DNA of 64,000 nucleotides from Hyphomicrobiales bacterium (lineage in GTDB: Bacteria > Pseudomonadota > Alphaproteobacteria > Rhizobiales > Rhizobiaceae), in the NCBI GenBank assembly GCA_900469625.1, contig UBXV01000006.1, positions 1 to 64,000 of the forward strand, given 5' to 3'. The notes under the pieces are model-generated. The model saw only the letters and a list, made by a program, of their open reading frames with translations, ran no database searches and had not been told where the DNA came from. Made by a program: the position numbers and the translations under genes. Position 1 is the first letter of the stretch. Each line of letters opens with the position of its first letter. Of the stretch, positions 1 through 9,760 are shown one piece after another.

Positions 1-201
1 CCTAGGGCGTGCCACTGTGACCCTCCAGAGACATTTTTGAAGTTCTAGCAGCCCTTCTGCGCGCGTCTTGCCATGTTCCGCCCGGCGCGATGAGCGGCGT
101 GGATCCGGTAGCCTAACAAGAACGTCCGTCTGATTTCATCTAGGGCATGCGCCCACCGGCTGCACTGCGGGCCCCACGCCTTCAACAGGCAGGCCCGCCG
201 A
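1..201. other. Window edge, no gene seen
   Basis: This stretch lies beyond the 3' end of recJ and reaches the window edge. I see no ORF with family features, no tRNA and no convincing terminator in it. The one open frame here runs antisense into recJ and has no recognisable domain. Confidence 0.4.
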
Positions 202-2004
202 TTAGAAGGCCTTGGCAGCGTCGCTGACGCGCAACTGGACGCGGCGCTGACCTTGCCAGAGATCAGCCGAAATCGAGCCGGCAACGTGGATCGACGCGCC
301 GCGGCTTGCAAACAGGAAATCGCCGAGCGGCGTTTCCACGGCCCGAAAGGCGATACCGTCGAGGCGGCCGCCATCCTGGCCTTCCAGCGTTACCTTGATA
401 TGGTTGGCACCGACCTGGCGACAGTCGCGCAGCCGATGCGCGGGAAAGGCAAAGACGGGTTGCGGATGGGCGGAGCCATAGGGGCCTGCCTGTTCCAGGA
501 GATCGATGAGTTCCAATGTCGCGCCGGAGGCGCCAAGCGCTCCATCGACTTTCAACGTCTGCACCGCGACGAGATCGCGCACGGCCGCCTCGGCCTTCTC
601 CTCGAAAAATTGGCGCAACCGGCCGAGGTTCGTCCGCTCGACCGTGAGGCCCGCCGCCATGGCATGGCCACCACCCTTCACCAGCAGGCCGCCATCGACG
701 GCGGCGCGAACCATCTTTCCCATGTCGAAACCGGCGATCGAGCGCCCCGACCCCGTGCCTCGCCCATTCGGATCAAACGCGATTGCGAAGGTCGGCCGGC
801 GAAATTTTTCTTTGATTCTTGCCGCAATCAGTCCGACGATACCCGGGTGCCAGTTTTCCCGCGCCGTTACGATCACCGAGGCACCCTCGCCCGTTCCGTA
901 CTCCGCGAGCACCTCCGCTTCCGCCTCGGCAAGCATGGCGGCTTCCATTGCCTGTCGCTCGCGGTTCAGTTCGTCGAGCCGTGCTGCGATCGTTTCTGCT
1001 GCAGCACTGTCCTCCATCGTCAGCAGCCGGCTGCCGAGCGCCGCGTCGCCGATCCGCCCGCCGGCATTGATGCGCGGGCCAACGAGGAAGCCGAGATGAT
1101 AGGGCGTCACCGGGCCGCCTATGGCCGCCTTACGCAGCAAGGCCGCGAGGCCAACATTGCCCATGTGCCGCGCAGCAATCAGACCCTTGACGACATAGGC
1201 GCGATTGAGCCCCTTCAGCGGCACCACGTCGCAAACGGTTGCGAGCGCAACGAGATCCAGTTGTGCCAGCAGATCGAAGGAAGCGACGCGTTTGTCGCCG
1301 CTGGCGCGAAGAACGCGCACCGCGTTGACGAGAACGAGATAGACGACGCCGGCAGCGCAAAGGTGCCCCTGCCCCGAGAGATCGTCTTCGCGGTTGGGGT
1401 TGACGAGCGCATGGCAGGGCGGCAGCGTTGCGCCGACCTGGTGATGGTCGATGACGACGACATCGATGCCGCGCTCTGCTGCCACGGCCAGCGAATCATG
1501 GCTGGTCGAGCCGCAGTCGACGGTGACGATCAGCTTCGCCCCGTTGTCGATCAGTTGCTCGATTGCCTGCGGATTGGGGCCATAACCTTCGAATATCCGG
1601 TCTGGAATGTAGATCTCCGCCTCGAGCCCGAAATGCCCAAGGAAGCGCGCCATCAGCGCCGATGAAGAGGCACCGTCGACGTCATAGTCGCCGAAGACCA
1701 CCACCTTCTCGCGCCGGGAAATCGCCAACGAGAGGCGCTCCGCCGCCTTGCGGCAATCGGTCAAGGTATCTGGGTCGGGCATCAGCGCGCGCAACGTCGG
1801 GTCGAGGAAGGTTGCGGCATCATCAAGCGAAACGCCGCGCCCGGCCAGCACGCGGCCGATCAGGTCGGAATAGCCGTGCACCTGGCTGATCGCCAGCGCC
1901 CGGTTCTGACCGGCCTGATCGAGACGCGACACCCAGCGCTGAGCGCTGATCGACTGCTCCACGCCAAGGAATGCGCGCTGTATCGGATCTACCGGTTCTT
2001 CCAT
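202..2004 (-). CDS. recJ: Single-stranded-DNA-specific exonuclease RecJ
   Basis: RecJ is a 5'-3' exonuclease on single-stranded DNA that acts in RecF-type recombination and in mismatch and base-excision repair. The 600-aa product has the DHH-family phosphoesterase motifs: GDYDVDG at about residues 105-111 and DHH at about 186-188. A DHHA1 region with GRSIAGFDM and GGGHAMAAG follows, and then the C-terminal OB-like domain. Length is typical of the family. I chose the ATG at 2004 because an AGGTGG Shine-Dalgarno lies 5 nt upstream. An in-frame GTG three codons earlier (2013) has no such site. It is separated from hom upstream by a strong terminator, so it probably has its own promoter or relies on read-through. 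Family assignment is secure. Confidence 0.96.
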   Translation of the reverse strand: MEEPVDPIQRAFLGVEQSISAQRWVSRLDQAGQNRALAISQVHGYSDLIGRVLAGRGVSLDDAATFLDPTLRALMPDPDTLTDCRKAAERLSLAISRREKVVVFGDYDVDGASSSALMARFLGHFGLEAEIYIPDRIFEGYGPNPQAIEQLIDNGAKLIVTVDCGSTSHDSLAVAAERGIDVVVIDHHQVGATLPPCHALVNPNREDDLSGQGHLCAAGVVYLVLVNAVRVLRASGDKRVASFDLLAQLDLVALATVCDVVPLKGLNRAYVVKGLIAARHMGNVGLAALLRKAAIGGPVTPYHLGFLVGPRINAGGRIGDAALGSRLLTMEDSAAAETIAARLDELNRERQAMEAAMLAEAEAEVLAEYGTGEGASVIVTARENWHPGIVGLIAARIKEKFRRPTFAIAFDPNGRGTGSGRSIAGFDMGKMVRAAVDGGLLVKGGGHAMAAGLTVERTNLGRLRQFFEEKAEAAVRDLVAVQTLKVDGALGASGATLELIDLLEQAGPYGSAHPQPVFAFPAHRLRDCRQVGANHIKVTLEGQDGGRLDGIAFRAVETPLGDFLFASRGASIHVAGSISADLWQGQRRVQLRVSDAAKAF

Positions 2005-2069
2005 GCTGCCCACCTGCCCATACTCGTCTTGTTCTTAGCGAACGATGCGCGCCAGCAAAACCCGCCATG

Positions 2070-2106
2070 AAAAAAGCCCCATCGACGCCTGCGGTCGATG
2101 GGGCCC
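2070..2106 (-). terminator. Rho-independent terminator of hom
   Basis: Read on the minus strand, an 11-bp stem (GCCCCATCGAC paired with GTCGATGGGGC) is followed by TTTTTTC. It lies 25 nt past the hom stop codon and before recJ. Confidence 0.9.
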
Positions 2107-2131
2107 TTTCTCAACAGATTTACGCCAGGAA

Positions 2132-3454
2132 TCAGGCTGCCTTGGGCCGTTCGATGCGGATCACCTGCGGTTCGCCGACCAGGTAGCCTTCGCTCTTGAT
2201 CGCCACGATCGCATCGCGCACCGAATGTTCGGCGGTCGCGTGGGTGACCAGGATGATCGTCTGCGGCTCGTCGGATTCCTTCGGATGCTTGGAATGCTGC
2301 ATGATCGATTCCAGCGAGATCCCGTTTTCCGCCATGCGCGATGCAATGCTGGCAAAGACGCCGGTACGGTCGACGACCTTCAGGCGGATGAAGTAGCCGC
2401 CCTCATGGCTCTGGATCTGCGAACGCGTATAGGGCAGCAGCGCATTGGTCGGACGGCCGAACGCCGGCACGTGCTGGGCACCGGGACGGCTCTTGGCGAT
2501 ATCAGCGACATCGCCGAGGACGGCGGATGCCGTCGCGTTGCCGCCGGCACCGGGACCGACCATCAGCAATTCGCCGAGAATATCGGATTCGATCGCCACC
2601 GCATTGGTGACGCCGTCGACCTGGGCGATCACCGAATCATAGGGAACCATCGTCGGATGCACGCGCTGCTCGATACCGCTTTCCGTGCGCTGGGCGACGC
2701 CGAGAAGCTTGATGCGGTAGCCGAGATCGGCCGCCGCATTGATATCGTCGATGGAGATGTTGGTGATGCCTTCCAGATAGATGTCGTCGGCTGCGATCGC
2801 CGTGCCGAAAGCAAGGCTCGTCAGGATCGACAGCTTGTGGGCCGTGTCGTTGCCTTCGATATCGAAAGCCGGGTCGGCCTCGGCATAGCCGAGCCGCTGG
2901 GCCTCCTTCAGGCAGGCCTCGAACGACAGACCTTCCTTTTCCATCTTGGTCAGGATGTAGTTGCAGGTGCCGTTCATGATGCCGTAGACGCGCGAAATCG
3001 TGTTGCCGGTCATGGACTCGCGCAGCGCCTTGATGACCGGAATGCCACCGGCAACGGCCGCTTCGTAATTGAGCAGAGCGCCCTTTTCCTCGGCAACGGC
3101 CGCAAGCTCGATGCCATGCGCTGCCAGCAACGCCTTGTTGGCGGTGACGACATGGATGCCGCGGCCGAGCGCCGTCTTCACTGCGGAATAGGCCGGATCG
3201 CCGGCACCGCCCATCAATTCGATGAACACGTCGATATCGGCATTGGCAGCGAGCGAAACGGCATCGTCGAACCAGGAAGCCCCGGAAAGATCGACACCGC
3301 GATCCTTCGTCCGGTCACGTGCCGTTACGGCTGTAATTTCGATTGCCCTGCCGCATGTCGTTGCCAGCATCTCGTGACGTTCCTGGAGGATCCGCACGAG
3401 CGAGGCACCGACAGTACCCAAGCCCGCAATGCCAATTTTGAGGGCATCTGCCAT
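2132..3454 (-). CDS. hom: Homoserine dehydrogenase
   Basis: It reduces aspartate semialdehyde to homoserine with NAD(P)H, the branch point to threonine and methionine. The 440-aa protein starts with a Rossmann motif GLGTVG at residues 11-16. The catalytic middle part includes GIMNGTCNYIL and the AEADPAFDIEGND block. It ends with an ACT domain (about residues 350-430), the usual site of threonine feedback control. The start chosen is ATG 3454, with AGGA 7 nt upstream; a TTG two codons earlier lacks a better site. It lies 84 bp downstream of the aminotransferase gene on the same strand, so co-transcription is possible. It ends at a strong terminator. Confidence 0.97.
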   Translation of the reverse strand: MADALKIGIAGLGTVGASLVRILQERHEMLATTCGRAIEITAVTARDRTKDRGVDLSGASWFDDAVSLAANADIDVFIELMGGAGDPAYSAVKTALGRGIHVVTANKALLAAHGIELAAVAEEKGALLNYEAAVAGGIPVIKALRESMTGNTISRVYGIMNGTCNYILTKMEKEGLSFEACLKEAQRLGYAEADPAFDIEGNDTAHKLSILTSLAFGTAIAADDIYLEGITNISIDDINAAADLGYRIKLLGVAQRTESGIEQRVHPTMVPYDSVIAQVDGVTNAVAIESDILGELLMVGPGAGGNATASAVLGDVADIAKSRPGAQHVPAFGRPTNALLPYTRSQIQSHEGGYFIRLKVVDRTGVFASIASRMAENGISLESIMQHSKHPKESDEPQTIILVTHATAEHSVRDAIVAIKSEGYLVGEPQVIRIERPKAA

Positions 3455-3538
3455 AGCCAATTCCTAACATGTGAGGCCAGCCCGCCAGAACGGCGGGGCC
3501 GTTGCGGTAGGGGCGCGCGCCTGGCACGCCCCCGTCTT

Positions 3539-4756
3539 TTACCGGTGCGCGTTGAGCGAGATGACGTTGTGCATCGTCTCGTCAGCCGTGGACAGGAACT
3601 TCTTGATGTTGCGGGCCGCCTGCCTGATCCGGTGCTCGTTCTCGACAAGCGCGAGGCGCACGTAGTCGTCTCCCTGCTCACCGAAGCCGATGCCGGGCGC
3701 TACGGCTACATCCGCTTTTTCGACCAGAAGCTTGGAGAATTCGAGCGAGCCAAGATGGCGGAACTTCTCCGGGATCTTCGCCCAGGCAAACATCGTGGCC
3801 GCAGGCGGCGGCACGTCGAAGCCGGCCTTGCCAAAGCTTTCGACCATCACGTCACGACGGCGCTTGTAGATGTTGCGGACTTCGGCGATGTCGCTGCCGT
3901 CGCCGTTGAGTGCCTGGGTGGCTGCAACCTGGATCGGCGTGAACGCGCCATAGTCGAGATAGGACTTGACCCGCGTCAATGCCGCGATCAGCCGCTCGTT
4001 GCCGACTGCAAACCCCATGCGCCAGCCGGGCATCGAGAACGTCTTCGACATCGAGGTGAATTCGACCGTGCAGTCGATCGCACCCGGAACTTCCAGGACC
4101 GACGGCGGCGGCGCGTCGTTGAAGTAAATTTCGGAGTAAGCCAGATCCGAAAGCACGATGATGTCGTGCTTCTTTGCGAATGCGATCACGTCCTTGTAGA
4201 AGTCGAGCGTTGCGACCTGCGCCGTCGGGTTCGACGGATAGTTGAGGATCAGCGCGAGCGGTTTCGGGATCGAGTGCCTGACGGCCCGCTCGAGCGGCCC
4301 GAAGAAGCTCTCGTCCGGCTCGACCGAGATCGAACGGATCACGCCGCCTGCCATCAGGAAGCCGAAGGCATGGATCGGATAGGTCGGATTGGGGCACAGG
4401 ATCACGTCGCCGGGTGCGGTGATCGCCTGCGCCATATTGGCGAAACCTTCCTTGGAGCCAAGGGTGGCGACGACCTGCGTATCCGGGTTCAACTTGACGC
4501 CGAAGCGACGGGCGTAATAGGCGGCCTGGGCACGACGCAGCCCGGGAATGCCCTTCGACGACGAATAACGATGCGTGCGCGGGTCCTGAACGGCCTCGCA
4601 GAGCTTGTCGACAATCGACTGTGGAGTGGGAAGATCCGGATTGCCCATGCCGAGGTCGATGATGTCAGCACCGGCCGCTCGCGCGCTAGCTTTCAAACGG
4701 TTGACCTGTTCGAAAACATAAGGCGGCAAACGCCGGACTTTGTGAAACTCTTCCAT
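3539..4756 (-). CDS. alaC: AlaC-type class I/II aminotransferase
   Basis: This is a PLP-dependent fold-type I aminotransferase of 405 aa, close in length to E. coli AlaC (glutamate-pyruvate transaminase). The PLP-binding lysine lies in SMSKTFSMPGWR at roughly residue 240, and the N-terminus MEEFHKVRRLPPYVF is typical of the AlaC/diaminopimelate-aminotransferase-like group. Start ATG 4756 has GAGG 7 nt upstream. A longer frame runs to 4861 but carries no family sequence. Its position directly upstream of hom suggests amino-acid biosynthesis (alanine or a related transamination); the actual amino donor and acceptor cannot be read from sequence. The symbol is by similarity. Confidence 0.85.
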   Translation of the reverse strand: MEEFHKVRRLPPYVFEQVNRLKASARAAGADIIDLGMGNPDLPTPQSIVDKLCEAVQDPRTHRYSSSKGIPGLRRAQAAYYARRFGVKLNPDTQVVATLGSKEGFANMAQAITAPGDVILCPNPTYPIHAFGFLMAGGVIRSISVEPDESFFGPLERAVRHSIPKPLALILNYPSNPTAQVATLDFYKDVIAFAKKHDIIVLSDLAYSEIYFNDAPPPSVLEVPGAIDCTVEFTSMSKTFSMPGWRMGFAVGNERLIAALTRVKSYLDYGAFTPIQVAATQALNGDGSDIAEVRNIYKRRRDVMVESFGKAGFDVPPPAATMFAWAKIPEKFRHLGSLEFSKLLVEKADVAVAPGIGFGEQGDDYVRLALVENEHRIRQAARNIKKFLSTADETMHNVISLNAHR

Positions 4757-4880
4757 CTCCAAACCTCGTTTGGCGCACGTCTCCGCCAGCGGTTGGCCGT
4801 CGCGAAAACATGCGCTTTGGTGAACGGCCGTCACTGCGGCCATTGAACGCTTTGCGTCCAAATCACCCGAAACGCAAGCG

Positions 4881-5189
4881 CTAATTCGTGATCTGTTTCA
4901 GCGTGTCGGAGCCGTGACCTTCGGCGAGCGCACGCATTTCCTTCATGCGGCGCTGATACTCCGCTTCAGAGATGGAACCGGATTTGCGCGCGGCCCCGAG
5001 AGAGGACAGTCGCGCCTGCATGTCGGCGGCTTCTTCATTGGTCATCTGCTGCGTCGCGGCGGGCTTTTGACCGTAGACGGAGGGATAGTTTTCGAACGGG
5101 GTCTTCTGGGTGTTGCAGCCCGCGAGCGTGCCGAGGAGAATGATCCCGGCAACCCAGGTGATGGAGCGCTGTTTTCCGACGGCGAGCAT
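4881..5189 (-). CDS. Small lipoprotein, function unknown
   Basis: A 102-aa protein with a short basic N-terminus, a hydrophobic stretch (about residues 11-23) and a lipobox LAGC, so it should be acylated on the cysteine and anchored in the envelope. The mature part holds a short helical segment, ARKSGSISEAEYQRR, that resembles a SHOCT-like oligomerisation motif. The start is ATG 5189 with AGAGG 9 nt upstream. It is divergent from phaC and ends 124 bp before the aminotransferase gene. No enzymatic motif is visible and I do not recognise a named family. Confidence 0.75.
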   Translation of the reverse strand: MLAVGKQRSITWVAGIILLGTLAGCNTQKTPFENYPSVYGQKPAATQQMTNEEAADMQARLSSLGAARKSGSISEAEYQRRMKEMRALAEGHGSDTLKQITN

Positions 5190-5298
5190 ACTGGCAAAGA
5201 CCTCTGTTTTCGTGGCGCGACGATGCGCTAGCCCTTGTAATCATTTTCGGGCAGAATGTAAAAATACAAAACAAACAAGATGCTGTGGAGGAAACCGG

Positions 5299-7149
5299 GT
5301 GACAGCAGACAGGAACGCCGAAGGCCAGGCCGGCAAGGACGGCTTTGCTGGCTTCGACCCGAAGTCCGTTGAACCCTACATCGTCAAGGATCCCGAGGGC
5401 CTCGCGGTGAACCTCGCCCGGGCGATGGAACAGCTTGGCAAGGCCGCCTCCGCCTGGCTTGCACCGCGTGAAACCGGCGAGAAATCCGACGTCTTTGCCG
5501 AACCCGTCACCGACATGGTCAAGACGCTCTCCAGGGTTTCGGAGTACTGGCTATCCGACCCGCGCCGCACGCTCGAAGCGCAGACCCATCTGATGGGCAG
5601 TTTTTTCGAGATGTGGTCGCGCAGCCTCAACCGCATGTCCGGCGACCCCGCCGCCAACGATACCGCCGCTCCGCTGCGCGCCGACAAACGCTTTACCGAC
5701 GAGGACTGGGTCAAGAACCCCTTCTTCGATTTCGTCCGCCAGGCCTATTTCATCACCTCCGACTGGGCCGACAAGATGGTGCGCGATGCCGAGGGCCTTG
5801 ATGACCACACCAAACACAAGGCTGCCTTCTACGTCCGCCAGATATCGAGCGCGCTTTCGCCGACCAATTTCATCACCACCAATCCTCAACTCTACCGGGA
5901 GACGGTCGCCACCAGTGGCGCCAATCTCGTCAAGGGCATGCAGATGTTTGCGGAGGATGTGGTCGCAGGCCGCGGCGACCTGAAGATGCGCCAGACTGAT
6001 ACCAGCAAATTCGCGATCGGCGAGAACATCGCCATCACGCCCGGCAAGGTCATCGCCCAGAGCGATGTCTGCCAGGTGATCCAATACGAAGCTTCCACGG
6101 AAACGGTGCTCAAGCGTCCGCTTTTGATCTGCCCACCCTGGATCAACAAGTTCTACGTGCTCGACCTCAATCCGCAGAAATCCTTCATCAAATGGGCAGT
6201 CGATCAGGGGCACACGGTCTTCGTGATCTCCTGGGTCAACCCGGACGAGCGGCACGCGGCCAAGGATTGGGAATCCTATGCGCGCGAAGGCATCGGCTTT
6301 GCGCTCGACACCGTCGAACAGGCGACCGGTGAGCGCGAGGTCAACGCCATCGGCTATTGCGTCGGCGGCACGCTGCTGGCGGCAACGCTCGCCCTTCATG
6401 CCGCCGAGGGCGACGATCGCATCCGCTCTGCGACGCTGTTTACCACCCAGGTGGATTTCACCCATGCCGGCGATCTCAAGGTCTTCGTCGACGAGGACCA
6501 GATCAGCCAGATGGAAGTGGGCATGCAAGCTTCCGGCTATCTCGACGGCTCGAAGATGGCGACCGCGTTCAACATGCTGCGCGCCTCGGAACTGATCTGG
6601 CCGTATTTCGTCAACAACTACCTCAAGGGCCAGGAGCCCCTGCCCTTCGACCTGCTCTACTGGAATTCCGATTCGACCCGGATGCCGGCGGCCAACCACT
6701 CGTTCTACCTGCGCAACTGCTATCTCGAAAACCGGCTGTCGAAGGGCGAAATGAAGCTCGCGGGCAGGCAGGTATCGCTCGGCGACGTCAAGATCCCGAT
6801 CTACAACCTGGCGACCAAGGAAGATCACATCGCCCCGCCGCGCTCGGTTTTCATCGGCTCCGCCGCCTTCGGCGGCAAGGTCACTTACGTGCTGTCCGGA
6901 TCCGGCCATATCGCCGGCGTCGTCAACCCGCCCGACAAGGGCAAATACCAGTTCTGGACCGGCGGCCCACCCAAGGGCGAATTCGACGACTGGGTGAAGA
7001 GCGCCAAGGAAACCCCTGGCTCCTGGTGGCCGCACTGGCATCAGTGGATCGAGACGCTCGACAAGAAGCGGGTGCCGGCGCGCAAGCCCGGCGGCAAGCT
7101 CAACACGCTGGAAGAAGCACCCGGCTCCTACGTGCGCGCCCGCGCCTGA
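5299..7149 (+). CDS. phaC: Class I polyhydroxyalkanoate synthase PhaC
   Basis: It polymerises (R)-3-hydroxybutyryl-CoA into poly-3-hydroxybutyrate on the granule surface. The 616-aa product has the PhaC N-terminal domain (about residues 100-270) and an alpha/beta-hydrolase core. The lipase-like box GYCVGG places the nucleophile at Cys354. The other triad members are Asp509 (KEDH) and His537 (SGSGHIAG). Length fits class I enzymes, which need no PhaE or PhaR subunit. The start is GTG 5299, preceded by GGAGG; the open frame extends further upstream but that part is not family-like. It is transcribed divergently from the lipoprotein gene. phaA and phaB are not in this window, as is usual in Sinorhizobium. 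Confidence 0.95.
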   Translation: MTADRNAEGQAGKDGFAGFDPKSVEPYIVKDPEGLAVNLARAMEQLGKAASAWLAPRETGEKSDVFAEPVTDMVKTLSRVSEYWLSDPRRTLEAQTHLMGSFFEMWSRSLNRMSGDPAANDTAAPLRADKRFTDEDWVKNPFFDFVRQAYFITSDWADKMVRDAEGLDDHTKHKAAFYVRQISSALSPTNFITTNPQLYRETVATSGANLVKGMQMFAEDVVAGRGDLKMRQTDTSKFAIGENIAITPGKVIAQSDVCQVIQYEASTETVLKRPLLICPPWINKFYVLDLNPQKSFIKWAVDQGHTVFVISWVNPDERHAAKDWESYAREGIGFALDTVEQATGEREVNAIGYCVGGTLLAATLALHAAEGDDRIRSATLFTTQVDFTHAGDLKVFVDEDQISQMEVGMQASGYLDGSKMATAFNMLRASELIWPYFVNNYLKGQEPLPFDLLYWNSDSTRMPAANHSFYLRNCYLENRLSKGEMKLAGRQVSLGDVKIPIYNLATKEDHIAPPRSVFIGSAAFGGKVTYVLSGSGHIAGVVNPPDKGKYQFWTGGPPKGEFDDWVKSAKETPGSWWPHWHQWIETLDKKRVPARKPGGKLNTLEEAPGSYVRARA

Positions 7150-7181
7150 CGCCCGCACCTGACGAAAGCATAGACCTTACC

Positions 7182-7913
7182 GTGATCTTCGACCGCCCCC
7201 TCGTGCCCGCAACGCTGGTGCAGCGTTACAAGCGCTTCCTGTTTGATGCGACCCTGTCGGATGGCACGGCTTTAACCGGCTCATGCCCCAACACCGGCTC
7301 AATGCGTGGACTGACGACGCCGGGCTCGCGCATCTGGATGTCTGAGCATGACAGCCCGACGCGCAAGTACCGGCAGATGCTCGAAATCGTCGAGGCGGAC
7401 GACACGCTCGTCGGCATCAACACCGGCCTTCCCAATCGCCTGGCGGAAGAGGCCATTCGCATGGGGCTCGTCTCGGACCTGCATCTCTATGAGACACTCG
7501 AGCGAGAACGGAAATACGGGCGCAATTCGCGCATCGACATGTTGCTTAGCGACCCGGGACGCCGGTTTGCCTATGTCGAGGTGAAAAATGTTCACTTCAG
7601 CCGGACGCGCGGTGTCGCCGAGTTTCCCGACAGTCCGACGACACGCGGCGCCAAACACCTGGAGGAGTTGGGAGACATGGTCGAAGCCGGGCATCGGGCG
7701 ATCATGATCTATCTCATTCAGCGAAACGACTGCGACAGCCTGAAAATCTGCCGGGACTACGACCCTGTCTATGCCGCGGCCTTCGATCGCGCCATGGCGC
7801 GCGGCGTCGAGGCCTATGCTGTCAAATGCCTGATATCGCCGACGGAGATCGCACCGACAGGACTGATCCCAGTCGATCAGGCGGATAACGCCGCACTTGG
7901 CAATCCGGCTTGA
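7182..7913 (+). CDS. sfsA: SfsA family DNA-binding/nuclease-like protein
   Basis: SfsA was named for stimulating sugar fermentation in E. coli and is thought to act as a DNA-binding regulator; the family has a nuclease-like fold. The 243-aa product shows the family signatures RYKRFLFDA near the N-terminus, CPNTGSM, SRIDMLL, and YVEVKNV followed by [13 protein letters not shown]. It begins 32 bp after phaC, so co-transcription is likely. The start is uncertain: GTG 7182 gives the family-like [14 protein letters not shown]-terminus but has only a weak ribosome site, and no ATG occurs before residue 30. The same frame stays open through phaC, which is a shadow. Confidence 0.88.
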   Translation: MIFDRPLVPATLVQRYKRFLFDATLSDGTALTGSCPNTGSMRGLTTPGSRIWMSEHDSPTRKYRQMLEIVEADDTLVGINTGLPNRLAEEAIRMGLVSDLHLYETLERERKYGRNSRIDMLLSDPGRRFAYVEVKNVHFSRTRGVAEFPDSPTTRGAKHLEELGDMVEAGHRAIMIYLIQRNDCDSLKICRDYDPVYAAAFDRAMARGVEAYAVKCLISPTEIAPTGLIPVDQADNAALGNPA

Positions 7914-8117
7914 GCAAGCGCTTTACCCGCTGATCCCACCGGCAACATTCTGCAGATAGCCGCGGCCATTGATCCGCGTTAGGCTTGCCGATCGAGCGCC
8001 AAAGCAGCGAGGGGCGAAATGCTCCCTGCTATATCGGCGCCTCGTAGCCAACGGTAGTGGACGAGGCCGCCCCTGCTGCATTATGAAATGTGACAGGAAA
8101 CAACTGAAAGTTCTGGA

Positions 8118-8957
8118 ATGGTGACTTACATCGAGGCGGGGTCTGCGCCCTACAAGAACACCGGCGTCATCCGGCTCTACGGACCGGAAGGGTTCGAGGG
8201 CATGCGCAAGGCCTGTCAGGTGACGGCGCGTTGCCTGGACGAGCTGGTGTCGCGGGTCCGGCCGGGCGTGACGACCGAGGAGATCGATCGCTTCGTCTTT
8301 GAATTCGGCATGGACAACGGCGCGCTGCCGGCGACGCTGAACTATCGCGGCTACACCAAGTCGTCGTGCACCTCGATCAACCATGTGGTCTGCCATGGCA
8401 TCCCCAACGACAAGCCGCTTCGCGACGGCGATATCGTCAACATCGACGTTACCTATGTGATCGACGGCTGGCACGGCGATTCCAGCCGCATGTACCCGGT
8501 CGGCGAAATCAAGCGCGCTGCCGAACGCCTGCTCGATGTGACGCATGACTGCCTGATGCGCGGCATTGCTGCCGTGCGCCCCGGCGCGCGAACCGGTGCG
8601 ATCGGCGAAGCGATCCAGGTCTATGCCGAAGCCGAACGCTGCTCGGTCGTGCGCGATTTCTGCGGACACGGCGTTGGTCGTCTGTTCCACGATGCGCCCA
8701 ACATCCTGCATTACGGCCGCGCCAACGAGGGCCCGGAACTGCGCGAAGGCATGATCTTCACCATCGAGCCGATGATCAATCTCGGCAGGCCGCATGTGAA
8801 GGTTCTGGCCGATGGCTGGACGGCCGTCACCCGTGACCGCTCTCTTTCGGCGCAGTATGAGCACACAGTCGGCGTGACCGCCGATGGTTGCGAGATTTTC
8901 ACCCTGTCGCCGGCCGGCCTGTTCAAGCCGAGCATGAGCTCCATGGGCGCCGCATGA
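8118..8957 (+). CDS. map: Type I methionine aminopeptidase
   Basis: It removes the initiator methionine from new proteins. All five metal ligands of the pita-bread fold are present in the 279-aa protein: Asp110 (NIDV), Asp121 (HGDSS), His184 (GHGVG), Glu217 (IEPM) and Glu248 (YEHT). It has no N-terminal zinc-finger extension. It overlaps radC by four bases (ATGA), which suggests translational coupling. The 204 bp upstream hold no gene and presumably the promoter. Confidence 0.96.
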   Translation: MVTYIEAGSAPYKNTGVIRLYGPEGFEGMRKACQVTARCLDELVSRVRPGVTTEEIDRFVFEFGMDNGALPATLNYRGYTKSSCTSINHVVCHGIPNDKPLRDGDIVNIDVTYVIDGWHGDSSRMYPVGEIKRAAERLLDVTHDCLMRGIAAVRPGARTGAIGEAIQVYAEAERCSVVRDFCGHGVGRLFHDAPNILHYGRANEGPELREGMIFTIEPMINLGRPHVKVLADGWTAVTRDRSLSAQYEHTVGVTADGCEIFTLSPAGLFKPSMSSMGAA

Positions 8958-9745
8958 AGAAAAACGACCGCTTATCCGCAGCCGACAGAACGCAGCCGGC
9001 GGATGAGCGGTCGCTTTTCAAAGATCTGGCGCCGCAGGACACGCCCCTGCCCGGCGCAAGCCCCGCGACCGAAGAGGCGCATTATCTCGGTCACCGTGAC
9101 CGGCTTCGCACCCGATATCGCGAGCACGGCGACGGCGCGCTTGCCGACTATGAAATTCTCGAAATGCTGCTGTTCCGGCTGATCCCGCGCAAGGATACAA
9201 AGCCGATCGCCAAGGCGCTGCTTGCGCGCTTCGGCACGCTCGCCGGCGTGTTCGGCGCGCCACTCGCGCTGCTGCAGGAGGTTAAGGGGATTGGCGAGAC
9301 CGTCGCTCTCGACCTGAAGCTCGTCTCGACGATCGGCCACCGGACGCTGAAGAGCGAGCTGCGCAAGAAACACGTGCTGTCCTCCTGGTCGGCGGTCGTC
9401 GAATATTGCCATGCGGCTATGGCCTACGAGACCAAGGAGCAGTTCCGCATCCTGTTCCTCGACAAGCGCAACACGCTGATCGCAGACGAGGTCCAGCAGA
9501 CCGGCACCATCGACCACACGCCGGTCTACCCGCGCGAGGTCGTCAAGCGGGCACTCGAGCTGTCGGCAACGGCACTGGTCTTAGCACATAATCATCCCTC
9601 CGGAGATCCGACACCGTCACGGGCGGACATCGACATGACCAAGCAGATAGTCGAGACGGCCAAGCCGCTCGGCATCGCCGTGCACGATCACATCATCATC
9701 GGCAAGGACGGCCATGTCAGCATGAAAGGCCTGCGCCTGTTCTAA
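8954..9745 (+). CDS. radC: RadC family JAMM/MPN+ domain protein
   Basis: RadC proteins carry a JAMM metalloprotease-like domain; despite the name, a repair role is not firmly established. The 263-aa product has a disordered N-terminus (about 45 aa), a helix-hairpin-helix region with [11 protein letters not shown] (about residues 110-125), and the JAMM motif at 212-225 ([14 protein letters not shown]), with both histidines and the aspartate. The start ATG 8954 overlaps the map stop; the ORF is open further upstream but there overlaps map. It converges on corA with 15 bp between them. Confidence 0.93.
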   Translation: MKKNDRLSAADRTQPADERSLFKDLAPQDTPLPGASPATEEAHYLGHRDRLRTRYREHGDGALADYEILEMLLFRLIPRKDTKPIAKALLARFGTLAGVFGAPLALLQEVKGIGETVALDLKLVSTIGHRTLKSELRKKHVLSSWSAVVEYCHAAMAYETKEQFRILFLDKRNTLIADEVQQTGTIDHTPVYPREVVKRALELSATALVLAHNHPSGDPTPSRADIDMTKQIVETAKPLGIAVHDHIIIGKDGHVSMKGLRLF

Positions 9746-9760
9746 GCAGGAGGTTGGGCC

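Noticed and set aside
2045-4846. A 933-aa plus-strand ORF antisense to hom and alaC
   Set aside because: It has no family motif, and it lies opposite two well-supported genes. High-GC codon bias leaves the antisense frame open.
5551-7158. A 535-aa minus-strand ORF inside phaC
   Set aside because: It is antisense to an intact PHA synthase with complete catalytic triad and shows no domain.
8000-8117. GGC-GCCTCGT...ACGAGG hairpin before map as a riboswitch
   Set aside because: The pairing is imperfect and short, and it matches no riboswitch class I know.
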